Assembly: GCA_019748235.1 (NCBI GenBank)
Contig: JAIEPU010000105.1
Span: forward strand, 1-64,000
DNA from: a bacterium
Lineage (GTDB): Bacteria; Planctomycetota; Planctomycetia; Kolteriales; Kolteriaceae
Reading direction: 5' to 3'
Length of the DNA stretch: 64,000 nucleotides
Shown here piece after piece: positions 9,887 to 19,810 of the stretch (positions are counted from its first letter, which is position 1; each line of letters starts with the position of its first letter). Both the position numbers and the translations under genes were made by a program. The notes beneath the pieces are model-generated. The model was given only the letters and a program-made list of their open reading frames with translations. It was not told where the DNA came from and searched no databases.

Positions 9887-9911
9887 TAAGAATGTTAGAA
9901 TGATATTCTTA
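9887..9911. promoter_or_regulatory. Inverted repeat TAAGAAT-N11-ATTCTTA in the divergent intergenic region (operator candidate)
   Basis: Perfect 7-bp arms at 9887-9893 and 9905-9911, between the sigma-kinase gene and the rightward genes. Confidence 0.3.
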
Positions 9912-10294
9912 CCTATCTTTCCACCAAGATGTTGAGACGTCGAAAGCCTAACGTTACTATCCATATTCAAACAAGAGAAATTCGAAACGCCGCCTGAACC
10001 TCTTGACGCACGAAGGAGGGCAATGCTGGGTGCCGCATCATTAGTTCACCTTAATCGTTAGAATATCAAAATAAGGTCACGCTGATCAGGACGAAAGCCT
10101 CACCTTCTTTCGAGTGTCAGTCTCATCGAACTTCTTAAGAACGTTGAGACGATTCCGAAGTGAACGGAACCGAACACGATTGATGGCTTTGCCGACATCT
10201 GAATCCCTTTTAGACCGTGGGATCGCGCGGAATCAAAGCTGTCGATATGACCTTCCTTGATCCTATGAATGAATTTCGCACAGGAGAGCAGCAC

Positions 10295-10774
10295 ATGTGG
10301 TCGACCGTTAAAGTTCAGCACGATATTGATATCGCACGCATCGTTGACTTTCAGAGAAAGACAGACATTCGCTATAGCGGATTCACCGAAGAAGATTTGA
10401 ATGAATGGATTTCAAGAGGAAACACTTCCCTTCTTTTCTTTGATAATGGTGATTACCAGCTCGGCATTTCATTGTTTTATGACGCTGACAAAGATCGATA
10501 CTATGTGACAGAAATGGGGGCGAACGGGGAAATTTCGAATCAGGATGCCTTCAAGGAAATCGCGACTCAATTGATATTCTTTCTACAAACAAGACATACT
10601 GACACTTGTTATGGAACGATTCCGATTAATCCGAAGCTATCCGCCGTTGACCTCTATGCCGAAGTATTCAATGAGCCTCGATTTAATGTCGAGGTACTTG
10701 TCGAGGATCCAAGCTTCCAACGACTGAGAGTTACGATAATCGCAAATCCAGTGGACGCCGTGAACCCACAATAA
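10295..10774 (+). CDS. Hypothetical protein
   Basis: Start ATG at 10295 has an AGGAG 8 nt upstream; ORF track starts at 10217. MWSTVKVQHDIDIARIVDFQRKTDIRYSGFTEEDLNEWI...; no family recognised. Confidence 0.65.
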   Translation: MWSTVKVQHDIDIARIVDFQRKTDIRYSGFTEEDLNEWISRGNTSLLFFDNGDYQLGISLFYDADKDRYYVTEMGANGEISNQDAFKEIATQLIFFLQTRHTDTCYGTIPINPKLSAVDLYAEVFNEPRFNVEVLVEDPSFQRLRVTIIANPVDAVNPQ

Positions 10775-10823
10775 TTCCGTACGAACCAGTAATTCTTACC
10801 TCAACATAAGCCTGGAGATTACC

Positions 10824-11126
10824 ATGCCAGATTTCACTATGTCCGCAGACACGTCGAATGCGAAACCAGGAACGACCGTGGCCATCACGATTACCGCTGA
10901 TGCAAGCTTTAAAGATACCGTTAATTTGAATGGAAATACGCTTTACGGCTCGACATTTTTGATCAATCCCAGCTCTGTCTATTTCTGTCCAAATGACGCC
11001 AAAACCGCGTCAGTTAAGATTGAAACAATGCCAGAAAATGTCGCAGAAGACACGCTCACCATAACGGCATCAGCCGCAGCTTCAGCAGCGTTTCACGATT
11101 TGGAGATATCACTCACCAAAACCTAA
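10824..11126 (+). CDS. Small hypothetical protein, beta-rich/Ig-like in appearance
   Basis: 100 aa with upstream GGAG; MPDFTMSADTSNAKPGTTVAITITADASFKDTVNLNGNTLYGS...; alternating hydrophobic pattern. Confidence 0.6.
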   Translation: MPDFTMSADTSNAKPGTTVAITITADASFKDTVNLNGNTLYGSTFLINPSSVYFCPNDAKTASVKIETMPENVAEDTLTITASAAASAAFHDLEISLTKT

Positions 11127-11310
11127 GCAACCCATTCCATTCATGAGAAGCTCTTGGGCCAGCAACGAGATTCCCTGATGAGCGTACAACGAAAAGACGC
11201 CCTGGCGAATCGATTCGCGGGTAGGAAATACCTGTAACGTCCCCCTCGGGGAATGTACGATGATCGTACTCTTTTAAAACTGTTAAAGATTCCTAAAGGG
11301 TCGATCAGCG

Positions 11311-14300
11311 TTGCAGGGCACACGACGAATAAGCCAATACTCTTTATCGGATGAACTCGGTCGCGGCGGGACCGGGGTTGTCTATCGAGCCTACGATTCG
11401 AATCTTGATCGCACCGTCGCATTAAAGCTACTCATCGCCGGAAGATTCGCGAGCAAAGACGAAAGAGAACGTTTCCTTCGACAGGCGCGATATGCAGCCG
11501 CCATCGAGCACCCGCTGATCGTCAAGCAATATGACGCGGCCGTTATCGACAACGTCCCGTACATTGCCAGCGAACTCATTGAAGGAACGAAGCTCGAGGG
11601 AAGTGCCGATTTTTTTGGGTGGTCTCCCAAGCAAGTCGCAATCGTTATTGCCGAGATTGCCGACGCGATCGCTGCCGCCCATCGAGCAGGCATCATCCAT
11701 CGAGATCTGAAACCCGCTAATATCATCGTCGATGGAAACGACCATCCTCACATCACAGACTTCGGACTCGCGAAAGCAATTGAAGCACAAGTTTCGCTGA
11801 CTCACTCGGGACAAATTCTCGGCACCCCCGCCTACATGAGTCCCGAACAAGCTTCGGGTGGTTCGGAGCAAGTCGACTTTCGAACGGATATCTACAGCAT
11901 CGGGGCGATTCTCTACGAACTTCTCACGGGAGTTCCACCTTTCCAGGGAACGCCGGAGCAAGTGATCTTCCAAGTCCTTCAGGATGAGCCCGTCCCTCCA
12001 AGCAGACTCAATCCGACCGCCCCAAAAGACCTTGAAACGATCTGCCTTCGGGCGATGTCTAAGGATCCTGCTCGGCGATTCTTGTCTGCGGAAGCTTTAC
12101 GAGAGGAACTCCTCCGTTTCACACGGGGAGAGCCCATTCTTTCTCGTCCGATATCACGTCTTGAGCGGGCCATACGATTCTGTCGGCGATACCCAACACA
12201 AACCGCATCGACTGCCGGAATCGTTCTCCTCTTAACGACTACAACCATTGCCGTTACTCTCTGGGGAATCGACTCTCGGGCAAAGGCTGAAAAAGAACGT
12301 GAACTTCGGTCCGTCACACAGAATCTGCTTCGAGATCGCACCAAAGAGCTTGTCCGACTCAATCTCGATCGAGCAAACGAATCGGCAGAACGAGGGCAAA
12401 TGGGGCGATCACTCGCGTGGATCCATAACGCCAGAAAGATTGACGACCAAGGACTGATTCCCCAGGAGACCTATGAACGCCATTGGGCATTGACTTCAGC
12501 GTCACACCCGACCCTCTCGACTTGCATACCGATGGATTCGTCCTCAAGACTACTCAGATTCAACGATCAAACCAAGTCCCTCGCCATGCGCACCGCCCAA
12601 GGAATTATTATATACAATACAACAACTGGACTGCTTCACCGCGAAATAAAACTTCCGTCCAAGCATAGCACCATCACCGCGAATCGAGACTGCACGCAGG
12701 TTGCAATCGCATACAGCAAGAACGAGAACGAGGATATCTTACAAATATGGGACATCCCGACGTCCTGTCTAATAACTCAAATGAACATTCCCATCAAACC
12801 GACTAATATTACTTTTGCACCAAACTCTGATGATGTTATTCTTAATAATTCAATAATCAATAAATGTATTCTTTTCTCTCGGACAACCAAGTCCGTTGAA
12901 CCCATCTTTACAGGAAAAGCAGTACTCTTCTTGAAATCCGACATGCGAAACACCGTTATTGCCACGATTGAAGATCAGCACACATTGTGTGTATTCACGA
13001 ACGATTTATTCCATCCCGTCGCTTCGACACGACTATCGAAGCAAATGAAATTTATTCAATCAGACCAAACGGATGGTTATATAATATCTACAATGCACGA
13101 TTCTGAGGGGACGCAGTTTCTCAGTTGGCATTACGAGGATCCTCAATCATCGCCATCGATTTGGCCCAACAAATTCATTCAATCAGTCGACATTGATCCC
13201 GCTCACGCGAGAATATTACTTTCAAGTAAACATTCAATCGATGTTTATAGTCTCGCGAACCAAGAGCATTTATATCGTTTGGAAAGAGCTAACTCATCGA
13301 TTCATTCTGCTTACTTTGCATCCGATGACAAGGTCCTCTATACCACCGGACCCAGCCATTCGCATCTCTCCTTGAATCAATGGGACATGGACTCAAACCG
13401 CGTTTGCGAGAATTATTTATCACTCGCATCGGGGATTCGAACAATTCAGCGATCAAGTGACAGTTACTCTCTCTTAACGATCGGGAATGATTCAATCGCC
13501 CGAATCTGGACTCCGCCATTAGAAGAGTGTTCGTCGCCGCCGTTTGCGGCCAAGTCCGAAGTTAGAAAACAGATCACACTGCCGGAGTCGACGCCCTTCC
13601 ATGAGGCAACGCCTGAAATCGCAGCTGTACAATTCGTTCAAGCAAGTCTTGGCCGCCACACACTTCCTGAGAATCTCCCACTACCACCCAATCGAATTGG
13701 CACCTATTTACAGGATAGCCAAAGAAGAATAGTCGCCTACTTAACGAGAAATCATCGATTTCAAGTCATGAATCAAGCGGATTCAAAATTGTTGTTTGAT
13801 CAACCTGTTGACAAGAGTCGAGGAATGGAGATTTTCATCGATGACAAGGAGACGATGTTTGCAATATTGTCTTCGAATGCCGAAGTCCTCGTTTTGCCAG
13901 TTAACCCAGTGGGATCCGCGGTTAGACTCATATTTCCTGAACCAAGCCCAAACTGGAAACTGCAGTTTCATCCTCATCTTCCGTTCATCGCGGCATATAA
14001 TCTAACTGGATCGATTTACATTTGGAAAATCGTCGATGGAACAAAGCCTTTCATTCACCTTAAGCATCGAAGCCCAGTGTCTATTCTTCACTGGTCAGAT
14101 CGCGACAATAAAATAGTCGTCATTGGACAAGATGGTAAGGTCGCCATGTATCAAGTCGAAGGCGAGAATACCACGATAGCAAGCCAATTCAACTTAGACA
14201 AAGTCATTGATGCATCCACGGTTGATATTTCCGGATCAATGCTTGCGGTAATCTCAAACCAAACCGAATTACAAATCTGGGACCTGCTCCGCGGCGAGCC

Positions 14301-15297
14301 TTTTACTGGGATACTTCGTTTTCAATCTCCCATCTCCTCTCTCCGATTCACATCCGACGGTTCCTCCCTTTTCCTGGGGGATACGTTCGGCCTCATCCAC
14401 CACTATTCCGTCAAGCCTCTTGCCGTCATGCCTGAACTGCGGGACGACTATATAGGACTACTCCTCGGCGAAAGAATCCGTACTGATGGACGATGGGAGG
14501 ATATCCCGGCAAATGTATTGAAAGAGAGTGCCCTCAAATGGCAAATCGCGTCTCCACTTAAAAGGTCATCGAATTCGGAGCATAGGATTAAATGGCATAA
14601 GCGACAAGCCGTGGAAGCAATCGTCGCGAATCACCCTGAGCTCGCAGCCTATCACTATGAAGAGGCGTTGGCTATCAATCCCAAAGATTATCTTTTGAAT
14701 GTAACTCACGCTCATGCTTGCGCACGTAGTAAACAGTTCGATGCAAGTCTGCGAAGCTGGCGACATGCCATTGATTTAGGTGATCGACATTTCTCGACCT
14801 ATTACGATGCATGTCTGATCGCGGCGAAGATTGGGCATGAGAATGCTCTACGACAACTGATGAGTGAGATTCAATCGGAATTCGGTGATTCAAGTGATCC
14901 TGACATCATGATAAAACTGGCGCAAATTTACACATCTGTCCCCCCTCCCTTTGGTGATCTAAATTTATCGATTAAGTTTGCCCGGAGAGCACTGGAAACT
15001 CGAAAATCAGACCCGAGAGCTCAAATGATCTTAGGCGGCACACTCTATCTCAAAGGTGACAAGAAAGAGGCTGGCAAGATCATGAACAGTGCTATCCAAA
15101 ATACGCCGTTCGCATTTATCGCAATCGCGAATTCTGATGGAGCCCTCACCCCACGAATCATCCGCGAGCAAGTAAAATACTTCCGCGGGCAAGCGGACCA
15201 GAAACCCTTAAGTCTCGAACAAGCCTTCACTGGTTGGAGAACTTCCGTCGAAGCCGATCTGATCGAGAAAAGATCACTCGAGTTTCAAGAGAAGTGA
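11311..15297 (+). CDS. Large Ser/Thr protein kinase with TM helix, WD40-like repeats and TPR-like C-terminus
   Basis: YSLSDELGRGGTGVVYRAYD, HRDLKPANIIVDG, DFGLAKA, GTPAYMSPEQ; TM near TASTAGIVLLLTTTTIAVTLW; repeated '..LQIWD' type beta-propeller segments; AAYHYEEALAINPKDYLLNVTHAHACA. TTG start. Confidence 0.88.
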   Translation: MQGTRRISQYSLSDELGRGGTGVVYRAYDSNLDRTVALKLLIAGRFASKDERERFLRQARYAAAIEHPLIVKQYDAAVIDNVPYIASELIEGTKLEGSADFFGWSPKQVAIVIAEIADAIAAAHRAGIIHRDLKPANIIVDGNDHPHITDFGLAKAIEAQVSLTHSGQILGTPAYMSPEQASGGSEQVDFRTDIYSIGAILYELLTGVPPFQGTPEQVIFQVLQDEPVPPSRLNPTAPKDLETICLRAMSKDPARRFLSAEALREELLRFTRGEPILSRPISRLERAIRFCRRYPTQTASTAGIVLLLTTTTIAVTLWGIDSRAKAEKERELRSVTQNLLRDRTKELVRLNLDRANESAERGQMGRSLAWIHNARKIDDQGLIPQETYERHWALTSASHPTLSTCIPMDSSSRLLRFNDQTKSLAMRTAQGIIIYNTTTGLLHREIKLPSKHSTITANRDCTQVAIAYSKNENEDILQIWDIPTSCLITQMNIPIKPTNITFAPNSDDVILNNSIINKCILFSRTTKSVEPIFTGKAVLFLKSDMRNTVIATIEDQHTLCVFTNDLFHPVASTRLSKQMKFIQSDQTDGYIISTMHDSEGTQFLSWHYEDPQSSPSIWPNKFIQSVDIDPAHARILLSSKHSIDVYSLANQEHLYRLERANSSIHSAYFASDDKVLYTTGPSHSHLSLNQWDMDSNRVCENYLSLASGIRTIQRSSDSYSLLTIGNDSIARIWTPPLEECSSPPFAAKSEVRKQITLPESTPFHEATPEIAAVQFVQASLGRHTLPENLPLPPNRIGTYLQDSQRRIVAYLTRNHRFQVMNQADSKLLFDQPVDKSRGMEIFIDDKETMFAILSSNAEVLVLPVNPVGSAVRLIFPEPSPNWKLQFHPHLPFIAAYNLTGSIYIWKIVDGTKPFIHLKHRSPVSILHWSDRDNKIVVIGQDGKVAMYQVEGENTTIASQFNLDKVIDASTVDISGSMLAVISNQTELQIWDLLRGEPFTGILRFQSPISSLRFTSDGSSLFLGDTFGLIHHYSVKPLAVMPELRDDYIGLLLGERIRTDGRWEDIPANVLKESALKWQIASPLKRSSNSEHRIKWHKRQAVEAIVANHPELAAYHYEEALAINPKDYLLNVTHAHACARSKQFDASLRSWRHAIDLGDRHFSTYYDACLIAAKIGHENALRQLMSEIQSEFGDSSDPDIMIKLAQIYTSVPPPFGDLNLSIKFARRALETRKSDPRAQMILGGTLYLKGDKKEAGKIMNSAIQNTPFAFIAIANSDGALTPRIIREQVKYFRGQADQKPLSLEQAFTGWRTSVEADLIEKRSLEFQEK

Positions 15298-15410
15298 CTC
15301 AGTGTCTCATTTAAAGCTTGCTTCCTGATCCCGAAATGTTGGGGTTCGCATTCGAGTCATCCTCGATGTAAAATAGATGCTTTCACCTCATCGTTTCGCG
15401 AGCATCGAGC

Positions 15411-17585
15411 ATGACTCCTTTTCGTGCATCTCTACTTGTTTTCGTCTTAATCGTGACGTCAGGATCGGCGGATGATCGATCCCTTTTCATCATTCCCGGT
15501 GAAGTCCCCAAAGCTGATTCACTCAATCGCCTCTTTGAGAGGCACTATAATGACCCAATTTTAAAAGGGGCGGCGACCCTCTGGGACCAATGGCTGGTCG
15601 GTTCGACGATCTGGCGAGCAACTTCCCCGCGAGACTCGGGAGACGCAATGCGGGAACATTGGCGCCGAACATTGCTGTCTCGAAGGATCGACGCCGATGG
15701 ATATGTCTCGACGCATCAACACGCGGGCGCCGCACATATCGAAGGTTGGCCGTTCCCGTTCTGGTCGCAGGCGGGAGGCATTGGTTATCACTTCTCGCTG
15801 GTCAATATCCCCTACCTCTCACAAAACGGCCACTCGCCGCTCAAGAACACTAGCGGTTGGACGTTCGAAAACTGCTCGACCAAATCGCTGGATGAGCAAA
15901 ACGGTCTCGTGCTTTCGCTTGATAAACCGAATGCGTCTGTGGAAACCCCTCTCTTTCATGTCGATCCGTTCGTCGCTCCCTTTGTCGGTTTAGAATGGGC
16001 TGCGGAGGGCCTAAACCCGACAGATCTCTGTGCCTTGGAATGGACGATCGGCACCGGGGGGCGCCGGTTGGAAACCCGTCGCGCTTACTTCACACCTATT
16101 TCGGCAGTGGATGGTACTAAGTTCACGATGATTCCGCTCCACCGACATCCCGTGCCGGCCTGTGAGTTACAGCGTTTTCGGATTTGCTTCCATAACAGCG
16201 CTCCCGCCACGGTCACCGTCAAGTCGCTATTTACCTCGATCGACTCACGGCACAACATCAACAATACATCTCTTCTCTTGGGCGCGATCGACTACATTCG
16301 ATGGACGCGCGACCTAAATCTGCTTCGCGAAATGCTCCCACGGTTGCGGCGAATCCTCGGTTATTCACTCGTTGAATTTGACGTTCATTCGTCAGGAATC
16401 GTGTACACGCGATGGACGGGACATGACGGCAAGCCGGGATTCAAACGGGATGCCGACGGCAAAAAAACGATGCTTAAAGGACACGGCATCGGAAGCAATT
16501 ACTGGGATCTGCTTCCCTTTGGAAGTCGTGACACGCTCGCGACGATCTATCTGTATGCGGCCCTGAGGAAGATGGCGGAACTTGAGGAGATGATCGCGCG
16601 CCATCCTGAGTGGAATCTGCCGGGCGGCCCGGAGCGATTTGAACCTTTTGACCTGAATAAGTTGGCCGATCGAGTGCAGGAGACTGCCCAACGGACCTTC
16701 TGGAACGAGGAAACGGGCCGATTCGTCGCCTGTATCGACGAAGACGGCGTTCATCATGACTACGGATACACCTTCGTCAATCTGGAAGCAATTCATTACG
16801 GCCTGGCATCTCCTGCTCAAGCGAAAGCGATCTTCGCTTGGATTGATGGTCAACGGACCGTGGATGGAGATACTTCACAGGGAGGGGACATTTATCATTT
16901 TCGGTTTGCGCCACGGGCGACGACACGTCGAAACATCGATTGGTACATGTTCGCCTGGATTGATCCGGAGTCGATCCCCTTCGGAGGCCAAGTGCAAGAT
17001 GGAGGTGCGGTGCTGGGATTTTCGTACCACGATGTCATGGCACGCTTGAGAATCCTCGGACCTGACAATGCGTGGAATCGACTCGGAGCGATTGCCGATT
17101 GGTACCGGGAGGTCGAAGCGGAAGGGGGTTATCGGAAATACTACTCCGTTCCCGGTCGAGGAACACTACAAGGTGGCGGAACTGCCGGGGGCTTGGGATT
17201 GGACCAAGAGTTCGTCGAAAGCGTGATGGTTCCCTCCGCGATGATCGAGGGTTTCGCCGGGCTTTCCCCGACCCTCGAAGGGCTTCACCTTCATCCGCGG
17301 ATCCCTACCTCTTGGCCAAAGTTAGTGATCAACGGAATCGCCGTGCATCAGCAGGTGATTGACGTCGAAATCGAGCCGCAAAAGATCCGCCTCACGCGTG
17401 TGTCGGGCGATGCAGGGACATTAAATATCTTCCCTCCCGCGGGAAATTGGAAAGTCTCCATGAAAGGATCAACCGGCGCGGTCGAAGCCAAGCATTACGT
17501 TCCATTACTCAGCGAACGCTCTCCACTCCCTTGGAACGTCGATTCATTCCGTGAACTGACGTTGGAGATGCTATCAGATAAGTGA
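15411..17585 (+). CDS. Secreted glycoside hydrolase-like protein (six-hairpin glycosidase type)
   Basis: Signal peptide MTPFRASLLVFVLIVTSGSADD; six-hairpin-like segments DYIRWTRDLNLLREMLPRLRRILGYSL, YWDLLPFGSRDTLATIYLYAALRKMAEL, GFSYHDVMARLRILG; C-term LHLHPRIPTSWPKL. Confidence 0.7.
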   Translation: MTPFRASLLVFVLIVTSGSADDRSLFIIPGEVPKADSLNRLFERHYNDPILKGAATLWDQWLVGSTIWRATSPRDSGDAMREHWRRTLLSRRIDADGYVSTHQHAGAAHIEGWPFPFWSQAGGIGYHFSLVNIPYLSQNGHSPLKNTSGWTFENCSTKSLDEQNGLVLSLDKPNASVETPLFHVDPFVAPFVGLEWAAEGLNPTDLCALEWTIGTGGRRLETRRAYFTPISAVDGTKFTMIPLHRHPVPACELQRFRICFHNSAPATVTVKSLFTSIDSRHNINNTSLLLGAIDYIRWTRDLNLLREMLPRLRRILGYSLVEFDVHSSGIVYTRWTGHDGKPGFKRDADGKKTMLKGHGIGSNYWDLLPFGSRDTLATIYLYAALRKMAELEEMIARHPEWNLPGGPERFEPFDLNKLADRVQETAQRTFWNEETGRFVACIDEDGVHHDYGYTFVNLEAIHYGLASPAQAKAIFAWIDGQRTVDGDTSQGGDIYHFRFAPRATTRRNIDWYMFAWIDPESIPFGGQVQDGGAVLGFSYHDVMARLRILGPDNAWNRLGAIADWYREVEAEGGYRKYYSVPGRGTLQGGGTAGGLGLDQEFVESVMVPSAMIEGFAGLSPTLEGLHLHPRIPTSWPKLVINGIAVHQQVIDVEIEPQKIRLTRVSGDAGTLNIFPPAGNWKVSMKGSTGAVEAKHYVPLLSERSPLPWNVDSFRELTLEMLSDK

Positions 17586-17593
17586 GAAGGGAT

Positions 17594-18706
17594 TTATTGA
17601 CAAATCTGCGTCAGCAATCGGTCCCAGTCGTCAACCATGCGCTGAATGGTAAAGTGCTTTTCAACGTGTATTCGACCTGCGACGCCGAACGACTCTCGTT
17701 TTTCGGGCGATGTCATCCAATCCACGAGAGCATTTGCCAATGCTGTTGGATCGTTTTGGGGAACTAACCAACCCGTTTCCCCCGGAATAACGAGCTCCGT
17801 CGTCCCTTCGACTTGGGTTCCAATAACTGTTCGACGGCATGCCATGGCTTCCAGCACAACATTGGGCATCCCTTCCCATCGAGAAGCCAGCACCAATCCA
17901 TCGCTTCGTTCAATCCACCCCAGAGCATCCTTTTGCTGTCCGACGAAAGTGACGATCGACTCGAGTTGATGCTCTCGAACGAATGATTGAAGCGAAGCTC
18001 GCATCGGCCCCTCACCGACGAACACAAGACGCAAGCGATGCTGCGTCGCAGCGGGCACAATCTTCGATATTGCATCCAAAAGAACGTCGGGACCTTTTTG
18101 TTTTGTCAGCCGACCAACAGCGACGAGCACGAGATCGCTTGACCCAATCCGGCACTCACTCGTGTCGAGAGGAACGACCTGATCGATTCGGCGCAGATCA
18201 ATCCCGTTCCGAATCACATTGATGTCGCTCCAAGGTGCCTTCACTCTTTGGTGCGTGAAATCGGCAACCGCCTGGCTCACGCAAACATATCGGTCGCCAC
18301 TTCGCCTCGTCCATCTGTCGAGCGCGAGGTGCCATTGAGCAGACCGTTCCGCCACACGGATACTGCTTACATGAAGGGGAATCCCCCCTGCTCTCGCGAC
18401 CTGACGACCGAGGATATTGGCATGGAATAGAAACGTGATCAGTGCGGCGGGTCGACTCTCGGTCAGCAGTTTTTTCCACACCCGATAGGCGTTGAAAGTA
18501 TCCCAGAGAGAGTTCATCTCAAGTGATGCAACCGGGATTTCTAAACTCTGCAATTCGGCTGCAAGTGGTCCCAACGGCTGAAGGGAAACGACCGAGGGAC
18601 TCCATCGACTTCGATCCAAACGAATCACCAGGTCGACGAGGCTTTTCTCCGCGCCGCCGATATTGAGTTCGGTGATTCCAAATGCGAGAGGCCTCGGTCC
18701 CGGCAT
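17594..18706 (-). CDS. Glycosyltransferase family 4 (GT-B)
   Basis: LNIGGAEKSLVDLVIRLD...VAVGRLTKQKGPDVLLDAI...GLVLASRWEGMPNVVLEAMACRRTVIGTQVEGTTELVIPGETGWLV. Confidence 0.9.
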   Translation of the reverse strand: MPGPRPLAFGITELNIGGAEKSLVDLVIRLDRSRWSPSVVSLQPLGPLAAELQSLEIPVASLEMNSLWDTFNAYRVWKKLLTESRPAALITFLFHANILGRQVARAGGIPLHVSSIRVAERSAQWHLALDRWTRRSGDRYVCVSQAVADFTHQRVKAPWSDINVIRNGIDLRRIDQVVPLDTSECRIGSSDLVLVAVGRLTKQKGPDVLLDAISKIVPAATQHRLRLVFVGEGPMRASLQSFVREHQLESIVTFVGQQKDALGWIERSDGLVLASRWEGMPNVVLEAMACRRTVIGTQVEGTTELVIPGETGWLVPQNDPTALANALVDWMTSPEKRESFGVAGRIHVEKHFTIQRMVDDWDRLLTQICQ

Positions 18707-18765
18707 CGGAAGATTACACTCCGCTACAGTCGATCTGAACCGACTCCTCCGTAAAACAAATCGGT

Positions 18766-19797
18766 ATGCGTGTCGACCTCTTTGACTACGAATTACCGCC
18801 GGAACGGATCGCGCAGCATGCCCTCGAGCCGCGCGATTCGTCGCGACTTCTCATTCTGGATCGCCAAACGGGAAAACTCGAACATCGAGTATTTCGCGAT
18901 ATTGTCGATTATATTCACGCAGGTGATCTCCTGATCGTGAACGATACCCGCGTATTGCCCGCACGATTGTACGGTACTCGGACGAAGACCGGCGGGAAAT
19001 GGGAGGGATTGTTCCTTCAATCCACCGCCGATGGCTGGGAGATGATGGCCCAGACGCGTGGCAAGCCCGAAATCGGTGAAACGATCACTATCGAAGGTGC
19101 CGATTGGCAATTGACGCTCCTCGAGCGAACGCCGAACAAGACGTGGATCGTTCGACCGTCGAAAGAGGGTTCACCGGAAGAGCTTCTGAGCCCGGTGGGC
19201 CATACTCCCCTGCCGCCGTATATTCGTGGCGGCCATGACGAAGCGAACGATCAGTCTCGCTATCAGACCGTCTTTGCCGACAAGCCGGGCGCGGTAGCGG
19301 CCCCCACGGCCGGCCTACATTTCACGCCAGAACTCTTGGAATCACTGCAGCGAAAAGGCGTTATGCTCGAAAAGGTCACGCTGCACGTCGGACCAGGGAC
19401 TTTCTTGCCGATGACGGTCGAGGAAACCGACGAGCATGTGATGCACTTCGAATGGTGCCAGCTTACGCCGGCGGTCGCTCGTCGAATTCGCGACGTGAAG
19501 GATTCAGGGGGGCGCGTGGTTGCTGTCGGCACCACCGCCGTTCGCACATTGGAAACAGCCGCTTTGCACGGCCATCAAGAGGGCGGATTCTCCGGGAGCA
19601 CCAATCTATTCATTGTGCCCCCGTTTGAATTCAAAATGGTGGACTGTCTGGTCACTAACTTTCATTTGCCGAAATCAACATTACTCATGCTGGTGTCGGC
19701 ATTGGCCGGGCGGGAGGCAATTCTCGCGGCCTATCGCGAAGCGATTGAAAAAGAGTATCGATTCTACAGCTACGGAGATGCCATGCTGATCCTCTGA
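18766..19797 (+). CDS. queA: S-adenosylmethionine:tRNA ribosyltransferase-isomerase
   Basis: MRVDLFDYELPPERIAQHALEPRDSSRLLIL, LIVNDTRVLPARLYG, GAVAAPTAGLHFTPELL, LVTNFHLPKSTLLMLVSALAG. Confidence 0.96.
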   Translation: MRVDLFDYELPPERIAQHALEPRDSSRLLILDRQTGKLEHRVFRDIVDYIHAGDLLIVNDTRVLPARLYGTRTKTGGKWEGLFLQSTADGWEMMAQTRGKPEIGETITIEGADWQLTLLERTPNKTWIVRPSKEGSPEELLSPVGHTPLPPYIRGGHDEANDQSRYQTVFADKPGAVAAPTAGLHFTPELLESLQRKGVMLEKVTLHVGPGTFLPMTVEETDEHVMHFEWCQLTPAVARRIRDVKDSGGRVVAVGTTAVRTLETAALHGHQEGGFSGSTNLFIVPPFEFKMVDCLVTNFHLPKSTLLMLVSALAGREAILAAYREAIEKEYRFYSYGDAMLIL

Positions 19798-19810
19798 TGA
19801 CGCCGCATGA

